Assembly (NCBI GenBank): GCA_017453365.1
Contig: JAFTKH010000017.1
Span: forward strand, 1 to 64,000
DNA: 64,000 bases
Origin: Clostridia bacterium
Lineage (GTDB): Bacteria; Bacillota; Clostridia; Oscillospirales; CAG-272
Direction: 5' to 3'
Shown here in pieces: positions 16,560 through 27,152 of the stretch. Numbering within the stretch: position 1 is the stretch's first letter; each line of letters begins with the position of its first letter. The position numbers were made by a program, and so were the translations under genes. The notes below the pieces were generated by a model, which worked only from the letters and a program-made list of their open reading frames with translations, did no database searches and was not told the origin of the DNA.

Positions 16560-17147
16560 TTATTTCTTTCTTTTGTCGCTCTCGAGGAAATACGTTGCCT
16601 CACTGTCGGCAGTGGAGAGGGCAAATGCAAGCGGAAACATTTCAAAAGCAGCCGACACGTTTCTCGGGTCCTCGCGCTCCGAGGAATAGCCCATATGATA
16701 GCGTATGGCAAAGGCTTCCTCTCGCGTAAGTCGCATATATCCCGAGATTATGTAAACACTCTTCTCACCGTGGCCATAAGGAAGTTGGTCGTCAAACTCA
16801 AAGGTATCGACTCTCTGCCACATTCCCTTTTCATCCTTTACGTTCCTAAACCCCTTCTTGTATACGCCGACTTTACACAAGTCGTGAAGAAGTGCAACAA
16901 TCGCAATAGATTCGTCGGTATAATCGAATCCGAAGCCCTTTGCTCGGTCGGAAGCGAGGTAGGAGACAAGACAATCGTAGACATTCAAGGAATGATCAAG
17001 AAGACCTCCCTCGTAGGAAGAATGAAATCTCGCACTCGCAGGAGCAACAAAGAAATCCGATGACATCAGATATTCGAGAAGCTTATCAGCACCATCCCTC
17101 TTTATCTTCGACGTGAATATCTCTATAAATCTTTCTTTATTAGTCAT
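16560..17147 (-). CDS. HD-domain hydrolase
   Basis: A 195-residue HD-superfamily protein. Metal ligands appear in HSSYEGGLLDHS near residue 50, LLHDLCK near 95, then HG and RYHMG with a late TADSEA. Such proteins hydrolyse phosphate esters of nucleotides, including (in related families) 3'-5' exonuclease activity like YhaM/Cbf1. GGLLDHSL plus the absence of an OB domain makes a stand-alone nucleotidase-like enzyme most likely. Start 17147 follows GAGGTG. Divergent from the RluA gene, with its own promoter. Confidence 0.8.
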   Translation of the reverse strand: MTNKERFIEIFTSKIKRDGADKLLEYLMSSDFFVAPASARFHSSYEGGLLDHSLNVYDCLVSYLASDRAKGFGFDYTDESIAIVALLHDLCKVGVYKKGFRNVKDEKGMWQRVDTFEFDDQLPYGHGEKSVYIISGYMRLTREEAFAIRYHMGYSSEREDPRNVSAAFEMFPLAFALSTADSEATYFLESDKRKK

Positions 17148-17176
17148 AATACACCTCAAACAAGCTTTATAACTCA

Positions 17177-17205
17177 ATTATAGTATAAATAACAAAAAAA
17201 ATCAA
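17177..17205 (-). promoter_or_regulatory. Promoter of the HD-domain gene
   Basis: Reverse-strand TTGATT (17200-17205), 17-base spacer, perfect TATAAT (17177-17182). Confidence 0.7.
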
Positions 17206-17223
17206 GAGTAACAAGCTTCTTTA

Positions 17224-17252
17224 TTGAAAAACAGGTTAATTTGTGCTAAAAT
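17224..17252 (+). promoter_or_regulatory. Promoter of the first RluA-type gene
   Basis: TTGAAA (17224-17229), 17-base spacer, TAAAAT (17247-17252). It stands back to back with the HD-gene promoter. Confidence 0.65.
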
Positions 17253-17275
17253 ATAGTAAAACAAAAGGAGGGGTT

Positions 17276-18139
17276 ATGAAAAAATACACGTTTAAAGTCG
17301 AAGGTATTGCAGGTGCCATTAAGATACGCGACTTTTTGAAAAGGTGCGGCTTCTCAACCTCTCTTATTGCACAGGTAAAGGTGGGCGGTGTATTTATAAA
17401 CGGTGAAAACGTTCATATGCATGCAGAGGTCAAGGATGATGACCTAGTAGAGGTATTATGCCCGAAAGAGGAGAGCTCGGAAATCGGGAGTATAAATATC
17501 CCACTCGACATCGTCTACGAGGACGAAAACATTCTTGCGGTAAACAAGCCGCGAAATATGCCCGTGCATCCCTCGCGCGGTAATTCACTGCCAACCTTGG
17601 CAGAGTGCGTTATGGCGTACTATGGCGGAAAGTTTGTTTTTCGCGCTGTTAACCGTCTTGACCGTGATACATCCGGACTCGTCATAATTGCAAAGGACCC
17701 GCTCACTGCGGCGATTATGTGCAGAGAAATAAAATGCGGTGACCTTAAGAAAAAATACACTGCACTACTCTCCCGCTCTCCCGATGTAAGAATAGGTGAA
17801 ATCAACGCGCCTATAGAGCGAGAAAATGAAGGGAATATGAAACGAGTCGTTAGAGAGCTCGGCAAACCTTCGTTTACAAAATACAAGGTCACAAAAATAC
17901 TCGGCGATGGACGTGCAATAGCAGAAATCGAGCCTGTAACAGGCAGAACTCATCAGATTCGGGTTCATATGGCTTATATCGGCGCACCCCTTTATAACGA
18001 TTTCCTATACGGGAAAAAGGTAGCAGACGGCACGTATTTTCTGCATTGTTCCGAGCTAAAATTCACTCATCCGACAAAAAAAGTGCCTGTCTTGCTAAAA
18101 GCCCCGTGCCCCTTCGCATCATTTTCTGCCAATAATTAA
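17276..18139 (+). CDS. RluA/RluD-family 23S rRNA pseudouridine synthase with S4 domain
   Basis: A 287-residue pseudouridine synthase. Residues ~15-60 are an S4 RNA-binding domain (FLKRCGFSTSLIAQVKVGGV). The catalytic domain starts with VYEDENILAVNKP and has NRLDRDTSGL, with catalytic Asp129, then GRTHQIRVHM. The S4 domain points to the RluD branch (helix-69 pseudouridines in 23S rRNA); target sites are inferred. Asn replaces the more common His at the start of the RLD motif. AAAGGAGG precedes ATG 17276. A second, S4-less relative is at 34874. Confidence 0.92.
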   Translation: MKKYTFKVEGIAGAIKIRDFLKRCGFSTSLIAQVKVGGVFINGENVHMHAEVKDDDLVEVLCPKEESSEIGSINIPLDIVYEDENILAVNKPRNMPVHPSRGNSLPTLAECVMAYYGGKFVFRAVNRLDRDTSGLVIIAKDPLTAAIMCREIKCGDLKKKYTALLSRSPDVRIGEINAPIERENEGNMKRVVRELGKPSFTKYKVTKILGDGRAIAEIEPVTGRTHQIRVHMAYIGAPLYNDFLYGKKVADGTYFLHCSELKFTHPTKKVPVLLKAPCPFASFSANN

Positions 18140-18244
18140 ATAGCCATTTTTGATTATCGTCCTATTTATATTCTCTTCCAACCTGTACGGAACGGGGCTT
18201 CTATATCTATACCTTTAGCTACACACATTCATATTCTGAAAACG

Positions 18245-18280
18245 AAAAGGAGTACGGACGATTTGTTCGTACCCCTTTTC
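18245..18280 (+). terminator. Terminator downstream of the RluA-type gene
   Basis: AAAAGG (18245-18250) with GTACG pairs with CGTAC and CCTTTT (18274-18279), separating the RluA gene from the following RNA promoter. Confidence 0.65.
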
Positions 18281-18284
18281 ACCC

Positions 18285-18313
18285 TTGCCCTGCTAGGTAT
18301 AGTGTGTTATACT
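18285..18313 (+). promoter_or_regulatory. Promoter of the probable 6S RNA
   Basis: TTGCCC (18285-18290), exact 17-base spacer, TATACT (18308-18313). No ribosome site or open frame follows, which points to an RNA gene. Confidence 0.72.
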
Positions 18314-18318
18314 TTTTC

Positions 18319-18514
18319 GGGCGGTAGCGAGTCAGATTAAGTTTACCCACATTGCCGAAGGCAAAACTTCACTATCCCTAGAATAGCTTCACTTACATAG
18401 GGGTTCCCGAAAGCACGAGTAGCAAGCTTTTGGGGCCTCGTAGTAAAATTCACTTATCCGAATGGGCAACTTATTCGAGCACCCAAATCCCAGGTCGCTC
18501 AAGGCTGCTTTTTT
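18319..18514 (+). ncRNA. ssrS: Probable 6S RNA
   Basis: A ~196-nt non-coding transcript between a clear promoter and a T-run. The length matches 6S RNA, which binds sigma-A RNA polymerase as a promoter mimic in stationary phase. Long-range pairing supports it: GGTAGC near the 5' end with GCTGCT at the 3' end, and TAAGTT..CCCA (18338-18350) with TGGG..AACTTA (18463-18473). The short hairpin TTGCCGAAGGCAA fits a central bubble, and GGGGTTCCC recalls the apical part of Bacillus 6S RNA. The identification rests on size, architecture and remembered motifs; a covariance search was not possible. Another small structured RNA is the alternative. Confidence 0.6.
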
Positions 18515-18526
18515 GTCTAATATACT

Positions 18527-20557
<2,031 letters not shown>

Positions 20558-20567
20558 TTATACACTA

Positions 20568-20596
20568 ATTTTAACACGCGCGCGACCTTTTGTCAA
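20568..20596 (-). promoter_or_regulatory. Promoter of ligA
   Basis: Reverse-strand TTGACA (20591-20596), 17-base GC-rich spacer, TAAAAT (20568-20573). Confidence 0.75.
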
Positions 20597-20617
20597 TTAT
20601 TTTTACCGATAGTCCAT

Positions 20618-20648
20618 AAAAAAACCCTCGGTCGAAGACACCGAGGGT
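20618..20648 (-). terminator. Terminator of the aspartate aminotransferase gene
   Basis: On the reverse strand ACCCTCGGT (20640-20648) and ACCGAGGGT (20624-20632) form a perfect 9-bp stem, then seven Ts (20618-20624 as A on +). Confidence 0.93.
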
Positions 20649-20714
20649 GAGAGGCATAAGCCGAAAAGAACGGAATTTAATTAATACAAGCGTTATTTAC
20701 GCGAACAAGCAAAA

Positions 20715-21989
20715 TTACACGCCCAGCTTCTCAAGCGCCGCAAGCTTCACGGAAAGCGCTAAAATCTGCGTCGCAGTATCGAGCTCTCCGTCAGTAGGAT
20801 AGGTAGGCGCGATACGGAGCGTCTTATCATCAGGGTCCTTACCGTACGGGTGTGTTGCGCCGGGAGGTGTAAGAACGACCCCCGCCCCTTTCATAAGCTC
20901 ATGCACTCTGCCTGCCGTGCCGGGGAGGACGTCGAGCGAAATGAAATATCCCCCGCGCGGCTCTGTCCACTCCGCGATACCGAGGCCGCGAAGAGACGAA
21001 AGATTATTAATGGTAATATCGAATTTCTCCTTGATAACACCGCCAAGGGTCAGCATATGCTCGAGCATATTATCAGCCGAGCCGAAAAATGCAAGGTGAC
21101 GGAGCTGATTAAGCTTATCGAAGCCTATCGTCTCAGCTCCCAATATTTTTAGAGTTGCGAGCCTGTTGGCCTCGCTCATAGCCATCAAAGCGACACCGCC
21201 GCCCGGGAAGGTTATCTTCGAGGTCGAGGAGAAATAATAAATCCTGTCGCGGTTTCCGTATTTCTCCGCGAGAGCGAATATATCTGCAAGCTTATCTCCC
21301 GCTTCGTCAAAATCGTGAACGCAATACGCGTTATCCCACATAATTCTAAAATCGGGTGAGGCGCACTCCATAGCTGCGAGGCGTCTTACCGTTTCGTCGG
21401 AGTAGGTATTACCCGTGGGGTTAGAATATTTCGGCACACACCAAATCCCCTTCACCTTCGGGTCACGGACAAGCTCCTCGACCTTATCCATATCGGGGCC
21501 GTCATCAGTCATAGGAACGGAGACGAGCTCAAAGCCAAGAAGCTCGGTTATTCTGAAATGCCTGTCATAGCCGGGAGTTACACATATCCATTTAAGTCCC
21601 TCCTCCTGCGACCAGGGGCCTCTGCCGCCGGGAACACCAAAGAGCATAGCGCGCGTAAGGCAGCCGTACATAAGCTGAAGAGAGGAGTTGCCACCGACGA
21701 TAATATCCGCAGGGTCAAGACCGAGGACATCTGAAAAAAGCTCCTTCATTTCCGGGAGTCCGTCGAGCACGCCATAGTTGCGGCAGTCTAATCCGCCTCT
21801 TGAGAAGCAGTTCTCCCGCGACATATCAACAGACATAAGCCCGAGGCTTATATCAAGCTGTGCGGAATTGGGCTTACCGCGTGAAAGGTCTAGGGACAGT
21901 CCCATATTACAGTAGTTCTTATATTCGTTCATAAGAGCCGAAAAGAGCTCTTCTCTTTCTTTCTTTGTGAGTTCCGTGTATGCTTTCAT
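20715..21989 (-). CDS. Subgroup Ic aspartate aminotransferase (fold-type I PLP enzyme)
   Basis: A 424-residue PLP aminotransferase of the divergent Ic aspartate aminotransferase group, recognised by LSRGKPNSAQLD near the N-terminus, YGVLDGLPEMKELFS, VGGNSSLQLMYG, KYSNPTGNTYS and FSSTSKITFPGGGVA, where SKIT holds the PLP lysine. It would convert aspartate and 2-oxoglutarate to oxaloacetate and glutamate. Start 21989 fits family N-termini and follows AAAGG; an ATG six codons upstream with GGGG just before it is the alternative. The leader contains a hairpin and an AT-rich promoter. Monocistronic. Confidence 0.9.
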   Translation of the reverse strand: MKAYTELTKKEREELFSALMNEYKNYCNMGLSLDLSRGKPNSAQLDISLGLMSVDMSRENCFSRGGLDCRNYGVLDGLPEMKELFSDVLGLDPADIIVGGNSSLQLMYGCLTRAMLFGVPGGRGPWSQEEGLKWICVTPGYDRHFRITELLGFELVSVPMTDDGPDMDKVEELVRDPKVKGIWCVPKYSNPTGNTYSDETVRRLAAMECASPDFRIMWDNAYCVHDFDEAGDKLADIFALAEKYGNRDRIYYFSSTSKITFPGGGVALMAMSEANRLATLKILGAETIGFDKLNQLRHLAFFGSADNMLEHMLTLGGVIKEKFDITINNLSSLRGLGIAEWTEPRGGYFISLDVLPGTAGRVHELMKGAGVVLTPPGATHPYGKDPDDKTLRIAPTYPTDGELDTATQILALSVKLAALEKLGV

Positions 21990-22034
21990 TGAAACGATGC
22001 CTTTCATTTTCCCCTTCTAAATTTCGGTTAGGTA

Positions 22035-22060
22035 TGCATTTTTACGGGGTAAAAAATGCA
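22035..22060 (-). other. Hairpin in the aminotransferase mRNA leader
   Basis: TGCATTTTTAC (22035-22045) pairs with GTAAAAAATGCA (22049-22060) around a G-rich loop, between promoter and start codon. No known riboswitch class was recognised. Confidence 0.45.
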
Positions 22061-22090
22061 TTTTGAAGGTTTTTTGAAAAATTCTTTTAT

Positions 22091-22119
22091 ATTATATATT
22101 ATATTCAGGAAAAAAGCAA
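22091..22119 (-). promoter_or_regulatory. Promoter of the aspartate aminotransferase gene
   Basis: Reverse-strand TTGCTT (22114-22119), 17-base spacer, perfect TATAAT (22091-22096). Confidence 0.65.
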
Positions 22120-22209
22120 GTGTTTTTGCAATTTTTAATTCCAAATCTTGCATTTTTCGCATTTTAAACAAAAAAGGGTATAACGTGCGCGGTTTTTTTG
22201 CCTTTATTC

Positions 22210-22238
22210 TTGACATTCCGCGCGTTTTGATATATAAT
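22210..22238 (+). promoter_or_regulatory. Perfect-consensus sigma-A promoter of proS
   Basis: TTGACA (22210-22215), 17-base spacer, TATAAT (22233-22238). The leader is only ~38 nt, too short for a T-box. Confidence 0.9.
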
Positions 22239-22282
22239 TTATGCTACAAGATTATTGTTTTTTGAAAGGACCTTGCACTTTT

Positions 22283-23722
22283 ATGGCAGACAACAAGAAG
22301 CTCGTCACAGAGATAACCTCGATGGACGAGGATTTCGCAAAATGGTATACCGATATCGTAAAGAAGGCGGATTTGATAGATTATTCTAGCGTGAAGGGAT
22401 GTATGATAATCCGTCCCTACGGCTACGCTATATGGGAGAACATTCAGAAAATACTTGATGCAAGATTTAAGGCGAGCGGCGTTGAAAACGTTTATATGCC
22501 TATGTTCATTCCCGAGTCGCTCCTCAAGCGCGAGAAGGAGCACGTCGAGGGCTTCGCCCCCGAGGTTGCTTGGGTCACTCATGGCGGTGATGAGAAGCTC
22601 GCCGAGCGCCTTTGCGTCCGGCCGACGTCCGAGACTCTTTTCTGCGAGCATTACGCTAATATAGTACGGTCCTACCGTGATCTGCCGAAGGTTTATAACC
22701 AGTGGTGCTCGGTCGTAAGATGGGAGAAGACTACCCGTCCCTTCCTCCGCTCGAGAGAATTTCTCTGGCAGGAGGGACACACCGTTCACAGAACGGCTAA
22801 GGAAGCAGAAGAGAGAACCGTACAGATGCTCGACATCTACGCCGATTTCTTTGAGCACGACCTCGGTATGCCCGTAATACGCGGTCAGAAGACCGATAAG
22901 GAGAAATTCGCAGGTGCAAAGGCCACCTACACCGTTGAGGCGCTTATGCACGACGGTAAGGCTCTTCAGGGCGGTACCTCGCATAACTTCGGCGACGGAT
23001 TTGCCCGCGCGTTCGGCATACAGTTCCTTGACTCCGACAACACTCTCAAATACTGCCACGAGACCTCGTGGGGTGTATCGACGCGTATCATTGGCGGTAT
23101 CATAATGACTCACGGTGACGATTCGGGACTCGTTCTCCCCCCTGCGGTCGCACCGATACAGGCAGTCGTTATCCCTGTTCAGCAACATAAAGATGGCGTT
23201 CTTGATGCGGCGCGTGCTATAGAAAAGACGCTCCGCGATGCCGGAATACGCGTAAAGACCGACGACTCCGAGCAATCTCCCGGCTGGAAATTCTCCGAGT
23301 ACGAGATGAAGGGCGTTCCGCTCCGTATAGAGATAGGCCCGCGCGATATCGCAGAGGGCAAGTGTGTGATTGTACGCCGTGATACAAGAGAAAAATCCTT
23401 CGTTTCGACAGAAGGACTTGCAAATACCGTTAAAGAGGCTCTCACAAAGCTCACCGAGGCGCTCTACGAGCGAGCTCTCCGGCACAGAGAGGAGAGAACC
23501 TATGAGGCTCAAAGCTTCGAGGAGCTCAAGGCTATTGCCGACACGAAGCCCGGTTACATCAAGGCTATGTGGTGCGGAGAGCTCGAGTGTGAGATGAAGC
23601 TCAAGGAAGAGGCTGACGTTTCGTCAAGATGTATCCCCTTCGGCATTGCGCCCATAGGTGACACCTGCGTATGCTGCGGACGTGCGGCAAAGAAGCTCGT
23701 TTACTGGGGCAAGGCTTATTAA
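22283..23722 (+). CDS. proS: Prolyl-tRNA synthetase, archaeal/eukaryal type
   Basis: A 479-residue class II synthetase charging tRNA-Pro. It is the short form (ProS3) lacking the bacterial editing insertion. Motif 1 lies around [19 protein letters not shown], motif 2 in [21 protein letters not shown], motif 3 in [18 protein letters not shown]. After the anticodon domain comes the type-specific C-terminal domain ending in [18 protein letters not shown]. This form is found in archaea, eukaryotes and a subset of bacteria including many Clostridia. ATG 22283 is 12 bases after AAAGGA; a start upstream would use part of the leader. Confidence 0.96.
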   Translation: MADNKKLVTEITSMDEDFAKWYTDIVKKADLIDYSSVKGCMIIRPYGYAIWENIQKILDARFKASGVENVYMPMFIPESLLKREKEHVEGFAPEVAWVTHGGDEKLAERLCVRPTSETLFCEHYANIVRSYRDLPKVYNQWCSVVRWEKTTRPFLRSREFLWQEGHTVHRTAKEAEERTVQMLDIYADFFEHDLGMPVIRGQKTDKEKFAGAKATYTVEALMHDGKALQGGTSHNFGDGFARAFGIQFLDSDNTLKYCHETSWGVSTRIIGGIIMTHGDDSGLVLPPAVAPIQAVVIPVQQHKDGVLDAARAIEKTLRDAGIRVKTDDSEQSPGWKFSEYEMKGVPLRIEIGPRDIAEGKCVIVRRDTREKSFVSTEGLANTVKEALTKLTEALYERALRHREERTYEAQSFEELKAIADTKPGYIKAMWCGELECEMKLKEEADVSSRCIPFGIAPIGDTCVCCGRAAKKLVYWGKAY

Positions 23723-23764
23723 AGCGGGGTAAATTTAGGTATAACCGAAAGCTGAATTATCATT

Positions 23765-23794
23765 GGGGGCTGTTTTCCCGACAGTCCCCGTTTT
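23765..23794 (+). terminator. Terminator of proS
   Basis: GGGGGCTGT (23765-23773) pairs with ACAGTCCCC (23781-23789), then GTTTT. It lies before the downstream biotin-ligase-like gene. Confidence 0.75.
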
Positions 23795-23815
23795 AAACCC
23801 GAGAAAGGAGGGCGT

Positions 23816-24631
23816 ATGGAAAAAAAGAACGTAATAACCGTAAGAGAAGCCGATGGCGGCATCATCAATATGGAGATACACGACGGACTGGAGTCGACGG
23901 CAAGGCTCGCGCGCGAGTATGCGAATATGGGCTATCCCGACAGATACATTGTGTTCGCAGAAAAGCTGATTACGCCTCCGGGACAGGGTGTTCACAGGAG
24001 AGAGGCAGAGTCTGTACGCGGAGTGTTTTTTTCCTGCATTCTCCGCCCGTCGCTCTTCCCCAGCCAAGCATCGCTTCTCGGCGCTCTTTCGGCCACCGCC
24101 TTCGTACAGGCTCTCGACGAGCATACGACGCGCCATCTCGGTATAGGCTGGGTCAGTGACGTATACTGTCAAGGCGAAAAGATAGGCGGTGTGACGATAG
24201 AGGGAAAGCTCGATAATTTCACCAGCTACGAATATATAATTGTGACCTTCTCGGCGCGGCTGGATGAAGAAAGCTTTCCGCCGAGACTCGGAGATATGGT
24301 AAGAAAGGTTTTCGAAAGTGAGAACACCTCGATATCTATGATAATCGCGAGAAACGTTCTCGCAAAATTCTTCAAGCTATATTCAACGATAAAAAGCTCC
24401 GTTCGCTTTATGGACGTATACACGAAGCGCTTTATTCTGCGCGGAAGGCGCATAAAATATCTTGAGGACGGAAAACGGAAGGGCTGCAAGGTGCTCGGCG
24501 TTGACGGGAAGACGGGGGCACTGATACTTGAATCGCACGAGCGGGGGGTATTTAACGTAGTTTCCCCAACCTCTGTTTTGATACCCAAGAAAATCAGACT
24601 GACTAAAAAAGAAACAACAAAGCTTGCTTAA
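23816..24631 (+). CDS. Divergent biotin protein ligase-like protein
   Basis: A 271-residue protein with the layout of the BirA/LplA catalytic domain and a small C-terminal SH3-like domain, without an N-terminal HTH. FFSCILRP, LGIGWVSDVYCQGEKIGGV and a final VLGVDGKTGALILES follow BirA order. Key motifs are degraded: the biotin loop GRGRRGR reads PPGQGVHRR, and KWPND reads GWVSD. It may be an acyltransferase or ligase with changed specificity, or a non-catalytic homologue. AGGAGG is four bases before the ATG. No biotin carrier gene is adjacent. Family call moderate; activity unknown. Confidence 0.6.
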   Translation: MEKKNVITVREADGGIINMEIHDGLESTARLAREYANMGYPDRYIVFAEKLITPPGQGVHRREAESVRGVFFSCILRPSLFPSQASLLGALSATAFVQALDEHTTRHLGIGWVSDVYCQGEKIGGVTIEGKLDNFTSYEYIIVTFSARLDEESFPPRLGDMVRKVFESENTSISMIIARNVLAKFFKLYSTIKSSVRFMDVYTKRFILRGRRIKYLEDGKRKGCKVLGVDGKTGALILESHERGVFNVVSPTSVLIPKKIRLTKKETTKLA

Positions 24632-24669
24632 GTCTGCGGTAGGATGCCGAAGACTTAAGCAAGCTTTTT
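24620..24669 (+). terminator. Long terminator shared by convergent genes
   Basis: AAGCTTGCTTAAGTCT (24620-24635) and its exact complement (24651-24666) make a 16-bp stem, with a CGG/CCG mini-stem in the loop and TTTTTA after. It begins inside the last codons of the biotin-ligase-like gene and probably also serves the LRR gene on the other strand. Confidence 0.93.
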
Positions 24670-24681
24670 ATATTATTTTAT

Positions 24682-27033
24682 TTAATTTTGCTCCCAAACG
24701 TTTATTGTATACGTACCGTCGGGATTTACAGTCTTATACCAGAAGAGTCCCGCCTCTTCCGGTTTCGTGGTTGAGAGACAGTACACGGGAATGTCGCCTA
24801 TATCCTGCGAGTCGAGGTTATTTCCGGAGCTCCATATTCCCTCCCATGTCTTGCTTGTCGCGCCGGTAAAGAATATAGCATCTAGCTCAAGCGGCTCCAG
24901 CGCAGCTCTGTAAATTCCCTTTACATCCTTCGAGAAGATAAGCTCCCTTATCGACGAGCAGCCGGCAAATGCGTTCTCGGCTACCGAAATAGTGCCCGCC
25001 CGGATTTCAAATCTCTCGCCTACGGCTGTTGAATTAACCCTTATCAGGTGATTCGAAACGTAAAGCGCACCGTTAGCCCAATTGTCCGAATTGTTATAAT
25101 ATCCTGTGCCCATAAAGGCGCTCTCGGCAATCTTTAAAACGCTGTCGGGCACTGTAATTTCCGTAACCTTCTCCATACCGTAGAAGGTATTGTAGCCAAC
25201 CCTGTTAGCACCGCTGATTATCTCAACGGACGTAATAGCCTCGCGGTCGGGATACCAAGGAGTTTCGGACAGGTCACCATAGTTAACAAGCGTTGCATCT
25301 CCGCCGACGCTCAGCTTGCCGTCCGAGAGCGACCACGCTACACGGCGCTCCACAGTTTCCATACTGCCCGTTACGTTACGCCAATACGTACCCTCGCCCG
25401 AGCCCTCGGGATAGTAGGTATATATTTTCGCTTTAAGCAGGTTTTCAAGCGGAGCGTTGCCTATTACAGAGTCCAGCTGTACCTTCGAGCCCTGATAGTA
25501 TATATAAAGAAGGTTAGCGCACCCGAGGAAGGCATTCTTATTGATTGAGGTTACGTTCGTAGGAATATCGATAGCTACGATATTGTCAAGGTAGCAGAAG
25601 GCGTTCTTACCGATATGCGTTACCTCATCTCCGATGACTACGTTAACTATATTCTGCCCGTACCACGGAGCGTCTCCGATATCCTCAAAGTCCCACATAG
25701 CACCGCTTCCGCTTATAGTCAAGGTGGTACCCGATTTACTATACGTAAGGTTGTCGCCGCATTTTTTACCTCGAACACCCGTAAGGTGTATATCACGGGT
25801 CAGCTTAAGCCCAACTCTATAGCTCGAAATGCCATAGGCGCTTCCGCTGAAGGATTGGAACTTATAACCATGATATACGATATCGTTCATAAAGTCTATA
25901 TTTCTCTGCTCTACTCCGATTTCGGGGTCAACGTAGTCCCAAGTGAACGGAAGAATAGCACCGGGCGCTTTGAAGCCTACGGTATAGTACCAGGGAGCGA
26001 TGTCTCCCTCGTCGGTGTAATACCAATACGGGCCGGGCTCGGAAGGCTTCGTGTCCGCGTAGAAATACGTGTTAGCAAGCTCCTTTACCCAGAAATTATC
26101 CAGGCGCACAATAAGATTGTCGTATTCCTCCTCCGTACCGAAATAGTATGCAATCTTAAGGTTTTTGCATTCGTAAAAGGCACTGTTGCCTATCTCTGCT
26201 ATTTTATCCGTCAAGGTAACCCTCGTGACACCCTTACACTGATAGAAGGCCTGCTCACCGATAAAGAGCAAGTCGCGATTGAAAACGAGCTCAGTAAGGT
26301 TATCGCATTTGTAGAATGCGCCGACCTCTATTCTCTCAACCGTATCGGGAAAATTTATTTCGCCTATCGAGCTCTCGTAGAATGCGCGTCTTCCGATACG
26401 AACAATGTTCTCGGGCAGGTCAACCGTCGTCAGAGCATCAAACTTGTAAAACGCGTGGTCGCCGATACCCGTAATCCTCGAGTCGAGGACGACATTTTCG
26501 CAAAGCTTCGCATACTGTATCCACGCAGGGTCGCTGTTATACTGATAATCAAACATCGAACCCGTGCCTACGAATGAGAGGGTCTTCGTAGTATCGTCGT
26601 ATGACCAGCTGATGTTCTCTCCTGCGAGGTCGCCTCTATCACCCCAAAGCGTCACGTTCTCATTAATAGTGGCGGCGGGGTCGAAGCGGGTGCTGTCCTG
26701 TGAGATAACACTGTAATGCCAGGATTTAAACGTATAGCCGTGATAAGCGGCATCAAGAATGGCAGTCACGTTCTCGGCAGTGGGAACAGTTCCCTTCACC
26801 ACTTTAACCTCACCTACACGCTTTCCCTCAGTGCGCTCGAGCAATGTTACGGTAACGTACTCAACAGTAGGCTCCGGGGTAGGCTCGGGAGTTGGCTCCG
26901 GAGTCGGCTCTGGCGAGGGCTCCGGAGTCGGAGTTTCTCCGCCCCCGAGTGAAATTATATCACATGATGCGAAGAGCATAACAGCTCCTGCAAGCAGTAT
27001 CAGCACCAAAATTGTTGAAAGAGCTTTTTTCAT
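24682..27033 (-). CDS. Leucine-rich-repeat (BspA/LRR_5-type) surface lipoprotein
   Basis: A 783-residue exported lipoprotein. Signal peptide 1-23 ends in LFASC, with Cys24 as lipid anchor. Residues 31-60 form a Pro/Glu/Thr stalk (PTPEPSPEPTPEP). The remainder has SGSGAMWDF-like blocks (WSYDDTTKTLSFVGTGSM and variants) and several LRR_5 repeats of the form ITGIGDHAFYKFDALTTVDLP. Such proteins face the outside and can bind host proteins, mucin or other cells; the ligand is not predictable. Start 27033 follows AAAGGTTTGCTT. Monocistronic. Confidence 0.9.
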   Translation of the reverse strand: MKKALSTILVLILLAGAVMLFASCDIISLGGGETPTPEPSPEPTPEPTPEPTPEPTVEYVTVTLLERTEGKRVGEVKVVKGTVPTAENVTAILDAAYHGYTFKSWHYSVISQDSTRFDPAATINENVTLWGDRGDLAGENISWSYDDTTKTLSFVGTGSMFDYQYNSDPAWIQYAKLCENVVLDSRITGIGDHAFYKFDALTTVDLPENIVRIGRRAFYESSIGEINFPDTVERIEVGAFYKCDNLTELVFNRDLLFIGEQAFYQCKGVTRVTLTDKIAEIGNSAFYECKNLKIAYYFGTEEEYDNLIVRLDNFWVKELANTYFYADTKPSEPGPYWYYTDEGDIAPWYYTVGFKAPGAILPFTWDYVDPEIGVEQRNIDFMNDIVYHGYKFQSFSGSAYGISSYRVGLKLTRDIHLTGVRGKKCGDNLTYSKSGTTLTISGSGAMWDFEDIGDAPWYGQNIVNVVIGDEVTHIGKNAFCYLDNIVAIDIPTNVTSINKNAFLGCANLLYIYYQGSKVQLDSVIGNAPLENLLKAKIYTYYPEGSGEGTYWRNVTGSMETVERRVAWSLSDGKLSVGGDATLVNYGDLSETPWYPDREAITSVEIISGANRVGYNTFYGMEKVTEITVPDSVLKIAESAFMGTGYYNNSDNWANGALYVSNHLIRVNSTAVGERFEIRAGTISVAENAFAGCSSIRELIFSKDVKGIYRAALEPLELDAIFFTGATSKTWEGIWSSGNNLDSQDIGDIPVYCLSTTKPEEAGLFWYKTVNPDGTYTINVWEQN

Positions 27034-27152
27034 AAGCAAACCTTTACGCATAATAATTTTTTAAAGTTTATATATTTTATCATACCAACAGGAAAATTTC
27101 AAGGTAAGGGCTGTAAATTTTATATTTTGCACAAAACCGAGGTGAGCAACTT

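Noticed and set aside
22239-22282. T-box riboswitch before proS
   Set aside because: The promoter is too close to the start; the ~38-nt leader cannot hold a T-box, and no terminator/antiterminator pair is visible.
26860-26945. Tandem repeat encoding PTPEPTPEP as a CRISPR or VNTR locus
   Set aside because: It is an in-frame Pro-rich stalk of the LRR lipoprotein, with no spacers.
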